From JBBSOK01 sp038259825 (GTDB lineage Bacteria; Bacteroidota; Bacteroidia; Flavobacteriales; Flavobacteriaceae): a stretch of 18,392 bases of DNA. Positions 14,272 to 18,392 of this stretch are shown piece by piece. The notes beneath the pieces were generated by a model. The model did not search any database and had not been told where the DNA came from. It worked only from the letters and a program-made list of their open reading frames with translations. How positions within the stretch are numbered: position 1 is the stretch's first letter; the number at the start of each line of letters is the position of its first letter. Location of the stretch: assembly GCA_038259825.1 (NCBI GenBank), contig JBBSOK010000057.1, positions 1 through 18,392 on the forward strand. Reading direction: 5' to 3'. A program made the translations under genes and the position numbers.

Positions 14272-15263
14272 TTTCCCTTAATGCGCAACCATAAATCTGA
14301 AAGCAGGTTTTTGGCTTCTGCCATTTCTTTTGGTTCTTCAGTTACAACTAAATTATTCCCGTTCTTTTCCAATTGAAAACTGAACGCATACTTTTCGGTT
14401 GTTTGGTCAACACTTATAAGTCCAAATCGCAAGTCGTTAAATAACAATTCCCCATCTTTTTCTGAAATTGTAAACCAACCATTGGAAATTTTAATGAGCC
14501 GTTTTACTTTATCTTCAGTCACCAAATCACCTAATAATTCGTGATTTTTAAAATGCGGGAAAAATTTAATTGGTTTTGTGTCAAAAAGGGAATAATCACC
14601 AATCAGAAAAGAATCTTCGGTTTCAACATTTGCCGTCCATAGAATAGTATTTAAAGGACTCGGTTTTGTTTCAATTGCTGAATATTCAATGTTTTGTTCT
14701 TCAAGCGCATTGGTAAATTTCTGATAGGTAATTCCTTTTAAAATCAAAGATAAAACCATATAACAACTGCTAAAGATTAATCCCAAGTTATTTAATTTTC
14801 GCCTTTTTATACTTCCACGTTTTTGCAGACTTGCCAAAATCACAAAGACAAGAAAAGGCAAAGTGTAAAGTGGATCTATTACAAATATGTTTTTGTAAGC
14901 CAATCTTAAATCAAAAGGCCAGAAGAGTTGTGTGCCCCAAGTTGTATGAGCGTCCAATAATGGATGGGTTACAAAACATAAAAACCAGAACCATAACCAT
15001 TGTTTTAAGTTTGCGCGCTTATCCCAAAGACTGCATCCCCAAGCAAATAAAAATCCGAAACTAAGCGAGAAAATAATGGAGTGTGTAAAACCACGGTGCA
15101 TTTCAAGCGCGGTAACGGTGTCTGTAAAATAATTGGCAATAACATCAAGATCCGGTATTGTACCAGCAACGGCGCCAAGTAACATTGCTTTGTTTCCGAT
15201 TTTTTTGCCTAAAACTGCCTCGCCAACAGCTGCCCCTAAAACTATTTGTGTGAGTGAATCCAT
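14268..15263 (-). CDS. YdjM/DUF457-family membrane metal-dependent hydrolase
   Basis: This 331-aa membrane protein starts MDSLTQIVLGAAVGEAVLG, the standard opening of the DUF457/YdjM family. Putative metal ligands are in order GTIPDLD (Asp38, Asp40), HRGFTHS (His56, His61), THPLLDAHTTWGT (His100, Asp104, His106) and Asp130 in VIDPLY. Membrane segments lie at about 24-46, 62-80, 88-103, 130-146 and 158-172. The C-terminal part from about residue 180 is soluble and beta-rich, longer than in the shortest members of the family, and of unknown function. E. coli YdjM is an SOS-regulated inner-membrane protein, but its reaction is not established. It starts 7 bp after the MutS-like stop, so the two are very likely in one operon. 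Confidence 0.9.
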   Translation of the reverse strand: MDSLTQIVLGAAVGEAVLGKKIGNKAMLLGAVAGTIPDLDVIANYFTDTVTALEMHRGFTHSIIFSLSFGFLFAWGCSLWDKRANLKQWLWFWFLCFVTHPLLDAHTTWGTQLFWPFDLRLAYKNIFVIDPLYTLPFLVFVILASLQKRGSIKRRKLNNLGLIFSSCYMVLSLILKGITYQKFTNALEEQNIEYSAIETKPSPLNTILWTANVETEDSFLIGDYSLFDTKPIKFFPHFKNHELLGDLVTEDKVKRLIKISNGWFTISEKDGELLFNDLRFGLISVDQTTEKYAFSFQLEKNGNNLVVTEEPKEMAEAKNLLSDLWLRIKGN

Positions 15264-15270
15264 CGATATT

Positions 15271-17043
15271 TTAATCTACAATTTCCATTTTCTTCAAAAG
15301 AAAAGACGCGTTCATATTTTGGCAAATTCCCTTCTTAAAAGTGTAGTCAAAATAAAGTTCATCGTTGTCGATAATAGCATCGAAATAATAATTTTTTACT
15401 TCTTCAATTTCATCCGCTACGGCGCATAAACTTAAATCGTGTGTAGCAATAATTCCTGTACTATTACTTGCAACAAGTTTTTCAACAAATTTTCTAGAGC
15501 CGATTGCTTTATCTGTGCTGTTTGTACCTTTTAAAATTTCATCTAAAATTATAAAATAACGATCTGTTTTTATTTGATCGACAATAAATTTCAAACGTTT
15601 TAATTCACTGAAAAAGTAAGATTCATCGTCCGCCAAACTATCGGTTGTTCGCATACTTGTGATCAATTTTATTGGGTTGTATTCGGCTTTTTCGGCACAT
15701 AACGGTAAACCCACATTTCCCATTACTATTTGCAAGGAAACAGTGCGCAGAAAGGTGCTTTTGCCAGCCATATTTGCACCGGTTATAATAAAAAACTGTT
15801 CATTTTTAATATTGAAATTGTTTCTAATCATTGTCGATTCCCGTAAAAGTGGATGTCCTGCGCCTTCAACATTCAATACAGCTTCAGAATTTTTTATTTC
15901 CGGAAATGCATAATTGGGATTATTAAAACTGAAATTTCCTAAACTATTAAAAGCGTCAAAAAACTGAATAACTGCAAACCAATCCGGAACACTTTGTTTG
16001 TGCTCTTCAATCCATTTTTCGATATTGTAACTGTGCTTTAAATCGTGCAACATAAATCCGTTTGCCAAAAAACCGACCAACATATTTGACCGTTGGTCCA
16101 AGCCATCTAAATGCTTTGCGAATTTTTGCAAAATTGAAGATGCTTTTTCGGCCTTTTCAACAATTTTATTTTTCTTTTCTTTCAATAATTCCGAAGAAAA
16201 CGTTTCATTTTCTATTTGGATTATCAATTTATAATATTGTTGAAATGTGCTTTGAACTTGTGAAGTGTGGGCAGAAAGCGCATTCACTTTCTTTAAATAT
16301 TTTCCTGAAATTGCCAAACCCAGAAAAAACCAACCTACAACAATATAACCTGAAATGAATTCCAAATAATAAGAAACCAACAAAGCTGCTGAAAGTATTG
16401 TAAAAATAAACGAAGCAGTTTTTGCCCATTTTGGAGTAAAGATTTTGTATTCTGCTAACCACTTTTCAACACTTTTTGTAGCAACCTCAGCCTTTACCAA
16501 GGATGCTATAGCCGAAAACTGTTGCCGAAATTGTGGTTTTTCAGCTAATTCTTGAATTGCTTTTTGCTTCTTCGGAATATTTACAATTTCGTTTTCAGTA
16601 AATAAATGTGCCAAATAATCTGAACCACTCGCCAGAGCAGTTCTATTTATGTATTGAAAAATAGAGCCAACACCAAACAAATCTATGTCTTGACTGTAAT
16701 AATGATTTGCATCTTTATAATTTTCTCCGGTTGGTAGTTGATGAAATGCCCTGTCCAAAACTGCTAATTCGGTTTCATTTTGAGCAATCATTGCTTTCGT
16801 TAAATCCCGTTTATATTGAAGGTTGCTATGTTTTGTAACCAAAAAAATAAACAAAGAAATTGTTGCCAAAATTATAGCAACAACAACTTTTCCATTTGGA
16901 AAAAAATAATATGCGGCAAAACAACCTGCCAGAAATATAATGAGCCTCAGCGTACTCGACAGAGCTAAGTTCTTCTGAATTTCCTTTAAATTTTTAGAAT
17001 GTGTTTCTATTTCAGATTTATAGAAATCGGTAGGATTTTGCAT
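15271..17043 (-). CDS. Membrane-anchored MutS-like ATPase
   Basis: This 590-aa protein has a complete MutS-type ATPase at its C-terminal end. Walker A is TGANMAGKST (421-430), a conserved DDESYFFSELKRL region lies at 472-484, Walker B is FIILDEI (497-503), GTNSTD is at 506-511 and the switch His is in ATHDLS (533-538). The middle (about 110-400) looks like the MutS core and clamp helices. The mismatch-sensing domain with the Phe-X-Glu motif and the connector domain of classic MutS are absent. Four membrane segments are apparent instead: about 31-49, 53-70, 210-228 and 231-247. This matches a family common in Bacteroidetes that is often labelled MutS or MutS-related, but a mismatch-repair role is doubtful. 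It lies 18 bp after the MmcQ-like gene and 7 bp before the YdjM-like gene. Confidence 0.88.
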   Translation of the reverse strand: MQNPTDFYKSEIETHSKNLKEIQKNLALSSTLRLIIFLAGCFAAYYFFPNGKVVVAIILATISLFIFLVTKHSNLQYKRDLTKAMIAQNETELAVLDRAFHQLPTGENYKDANHYYSQDIDLFGVGSIFQYINRTALASGSDYLAHLFTENEIVNIPKKQKAIQELAEKPQFRQQFSAIASLVKAEVATKSVEKWLAEYKIFTPKWAKTASFIFTILSAALLVSYYLEFISGYIVVGWFFLGLAISGKYLKKVNALSAHTSQVQSTFQQYYKLIIQIENETFSSELLKEKKNKIVEKAEKASSILQKFAKHLDGLDQRSNMLVGFLANGFMLHDLKHSYNIEKWIEEHKQSVPDWFAVIQFFDAFNSLGNFSFNNPNYAFPEIKNSEAVLNVEGAGHPLLRESTMIRNNFNIKNEQFFIITGANMAGKSTFLRTVSLQIVMGNVGLPLCAEKAEYNPIKLITSMRTTDSLADDESYFFSELKRLKFIVDQIKTDRYFIILDEILKGTNSTDKAIGSRKFVEKLVASNSTGIIATHDLSLCAVADEIEEVKNYYFDAIIDNDELYFDYTFKKGICQNMNASFLLKKMEIVD

Positions 17044-17061
17044 TTTTTTCTTTTGAAAAAT

Positions 17062-17421
17062 TTAGAGAGAAGCCAATTCAGCTTGCAGTTTTTTGGTGAG
17101 GCCTTTTACAACCAAGTTGTACGAATGTTCAATTAATTCTAATAGCACTTTTGGCGGTAGGTTTTGCTCCAATAAAACTGTATTCCAATGTATTTTACTC
17201 ATATGATAGCCTGGAAAAACTGTATCTTCATATTGTTCGCGAAGTTCAATTGCCCATTCTGGATCACATTTTAAATTTGCGGTAATTGGTGTTTTTTCTA
17301 AACTTGTGAGTGCAAACATTTTTCCCATCACTTTGAAAACCAACGTTTCGCTATCAAAAGGAAATGATTCTGTCACCCCTTTTTTGGCTAAGCAATAATC
17401 GCGAAATTGTTCGATATTCAT
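17062..17421 (-). CDS. MmcQ/YjbR-family protein
   Basis: This 119-aa soluble protein shows the family layout MNIEQFRDYCLAKKGVTESFPF, then TLVFKVMGKMFAL, LKCDPEWAIELREQYEDTVFPGYHMSKIHWNTV and a final helix pair. YjbR has a double-wing fold related to MotA C-terminal-type DNA-binding domains, and MmcQ was first noted in a mitomycin-related gene set. The link to DNA binding is structural and has not been shown to be physiological. The length is normal. It lies in the middle of a minus-strand run: 26 bp after the DUF4230 gene and 18 bp before the MutS-like gene. Confidence 0.93.
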   Translation of the reverse strand: MNIEQFRDYCLAKKGVTESFPFDSETLVFKVMGKMFALTSLEKTPITANLKCDPEWAIELREQYEDTVFPGYHMSKIHWNTVLLEQNLPPKVLLELIEHSYNLVVKGLTKKLQAELASL

Positions 17422-17447
17422 TTTTATGTTTGGCCTATTTGTACAAC

Positions 17448-18068
17448 TTACTTTTGATGACTTTCAATTGCTTTTGCCGCCTCATTACTCATTAAAAGTG
17501 CAGAATAATCTAACTTCCAATTAATAGTTTCCACCAAAGTTTCTATGAGTTTTATAGTCTCCAATGCTTGCATAGAGGCTTCGTCAAACAAGCCGCTTTC
17601 TGGAATTTTATCTACAATATGCTGTTTGGCTTCTTGGTTTATTTCAGTTAAATCATTTGTTGTAAAGGGATTTAACCAGCCTTCTTTTTTATCATAATAC
17701 TTGAAATCGGTTTCAATTGAAAGTAGTTGAGGCTGTGGAAAATTGGTAAGTATTATAGTTTTTGTTGTAGTGTCTGCATTCATTTTAAGCTTTGTAAGAT
17801 CGAAACCTACATAGGCTTTAGCGTCAATTAAAACCAATGCCTTTTTTTTACCTATTAAGACATTCAACCATTTATCCTTAACGTTTTCGTAGTGGAAGAT
17901 TTCAGAAAAATCACCTTCAACCGTAATCAATTTACAAACAGTGCGTATTTTTTCCATTAAAATAACAGATTGCGTTGTTACTTTTTCCTTTTTGCCACCG
18001 CCAAATTTTGCGAAGATAAAATAGGCGACAATTGCGCCCACTGCGAGACCGATTAGTAAATATTCCAT
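17448..18068 (-). CDS. DUF4230 membrane-anchored protein
   Basis: This is a 206-aa protein from the ATG at 18066-18068. A TTG frame extension to 18095 is rejected because the promoter-like octamer lies inside it. One N-terminal helix (MEYLLIGLAVGAIVAYFIFAK) anchors it, followed by a basic stretch GGGKKEK. The rest reads as DUF4230: IRTVCKLITVEGDFSEIFHYE, then KKKALVLIDAKAYVGFDLTKLKMNAD, a strand region with TIILTNFPQPQLLSIETDFKYYDKKEGW, and a helical tail (ETIKLIETLVETINW). The family has no known function. The topology suggests a mostly periplasmic or cytosolic domain on one anchor. It is the first gene of the operon with MmcQ, MutS-like and YdjM-like proteins. Confidence 0.9.
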   Translation of the reverse strand: MEYLLIGLAVGAIVAYFIFAKFGGGKKEKVTTQSVILMEKIRTVCKLITVEGDFSEIFHYENVKDKWLNVLIGKKKALVLIDAKAYVGFDLTKLKMNADTTTKTIILTNFPQPQLLSIETDFKYYDKKEGWLNPFTTNDLTEINQEAKQHIVDKIPESGLFDEASMQALETIKLIETLVETINWKLDYSALLMSNEAAKAIESHQK

Positions 18069-18073
18069 TGTTA

Positions 18074-18081
18074 CAAATGTA
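18074..18081 (-). promoter_or_regulatory. Possible -7 element (TACATTTG) directly before the DUF4230 start
   Basis: On the minus strand TACATTTG, an exact TAnnTTTG match, is followed after 5 nt by the ATG. If active, transcription would start at or next to the ATG and the mRNA would be leaderless or nearly so. A -33 TTG is not seen at the right spacing. Confidence 0.35.
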
Positions 18082-18165
18082 GTAAATTGAAGCAAGACTA
18101 ATTGAATTTGGACGTAAGAGTAATAGCCTCAAACATCAAAAAAAAATGTTTTAAGAAATTGAAAA

Positions 18166-18392
18166 CTAGATAATTTTGTATAAAATAGGTTTACTTGGTG
18201 AGGCGTCATTATGAAAAGGTGCCATCATTAGATTTAGAAAATAACTTCCATCTTTTATTTTAGCTGAAACAAAAATTAACTCTGTAATTGTACAATCGTG
18301 GCGGGAATTTTCAGGATAATTCCAAAATGCTTTATGCGCCAAAAGTTTACCTTCATCCTTTTCTTGGTCAACTGATGGTAAATCTATCAACA
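18166..18392 (-). CDS. Unrecognised protein, C-terminal part (5' end outside window)
   Basis: An open frame on the minus strand runs from the window edge to a stop at 18166-18168, giving at least 74 residues. No convincing start is seen inside the window, only a TTG at 18388-18390, so the gene most likely starts beyond the edge. Visible text includes VDQEKDEGKLLAHKAFWNYPEN, then TELIFVSAKIKDGSYFLNLMMAPFHND and the end KPILYKII. It looks soluble and globular. I do not recognise the family. It is followed in the same direction by the DUF4230 operon, with a 97-bp gap that holds a promoter-like element, so it is probably a separate unit. Confidence 0.55.
   Translation of the reverse strand, partial: LIDLPSVDQEKDEGKLLAHKAFWNYPENSRHDCTITELIFVSAKIKDGSYFLNLMMAPFHNDASPSKPILYKII

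Noticed and set aside
15271..17043. Annotation as the mismatch-repair protein MutS
   Set aside because: Lacks the Phe-X-Glu recognition domain and has membrane helices; only the ATPase and core are MutS-like.
18069..18095. In-frame TTG start that would add 9 residues to the DUF4230 protein
   Set aside because: The stretch contains the TACATTTG element, and the ATG at 18068 begins directly with the membrane helix, as expected.
18131..18151. AAACAT / ATGTTT hairpin as a terminator of the right-edge gene
   Set aside because: The stem is only 6 bp with one G/C pair and a long A-rich loop, too weak to call.
1..18392. CRISPR array, insertion sequence, prophage or defence system
   Set aside because: No regularly spaced repeats, transposase, integrase, terminal repeats or known defence-gene motifs were seen.

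Overview
The window looks like chromosomal DNA of a member of the Flavobacteriaceae (Bacteroidetes). The evidence is the low G+C content, the lack of clear Shine-Dalgarno sites, several TAnnTTTG-type -7 promoter motifs, a secreted protease with a C-terminal type IX secretion (Por) sorting domain, and a flavobacterial gene set (SCO-family protein, FeoA, FeoB and a small FeoB-associated Cys-rich protein). I see no insertion sequence, phage gene, CRISPR array or rRNA. It reads as ordinary core or near-core chromosome with a few unusual proteins.

Layout. Positions 1-195 hold the 3' end of an rRNA pseudouridine synthase (+). On the minus strand follow a Cys-containing 151-aa protein (215-670), a type IB DNA topoisomerase (778-1767), tRNA-Asn with its own promoter and terminator (about 1905-2110), a T9SS-exported subtilisin-like protease (2269-3918), a bidirectional hairpin terminator (about 4100), and the RseP-type site-2 protease (4133-5452). 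A divergent promoter region (5453-5672) with a 13-bp inverted repeat leads into a plus-strand block: a SCO-family copper protein (5673-6344), feoA, feoB and a 52-aa Cys-rich membrane protein (8858-9016). A small secreted protein with an SRCP/CVWAG motif lies opposite (9029-9445). Next is a 1001-aa plus-strand protein (9633-12638) that joins a hydroxylysine-kinase-like phosphotransferase, a LytM/M23 peptidase domain and a class III aminotransferase-type phospholyase. An AI-2E-family permease (-) and a secreted NTF2-like protein (+) follow. The right end is a tight minus-strand operon: DUF4230 protein, MmcQ/YjbR protein, membrane-anchored MutS-like ATPase, and YdjM/DUF457 membrane hydrolase. The window ends inside an unrecognised minus-strand gene.

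How the genes work together. The SCO and Feo genes suggest a metal-handling neighbourhood: ferrous iron import beside copper delivery to cytochrome oxidase. The triple-fusion protein is the standout. Its kinase and phospholyase ends correspond to two successive steps of hydroxylysine (or phosphoethanolamine-type) breakdown known from animals. The bacterial protein puts a peptidoglycan-type peptidase between them, and it lacks the usual ATP-binding lysine in the kinase part. The membrane MutS-like protein in an operon with other membrane and DNA-associated proteins is the second item worth following up.
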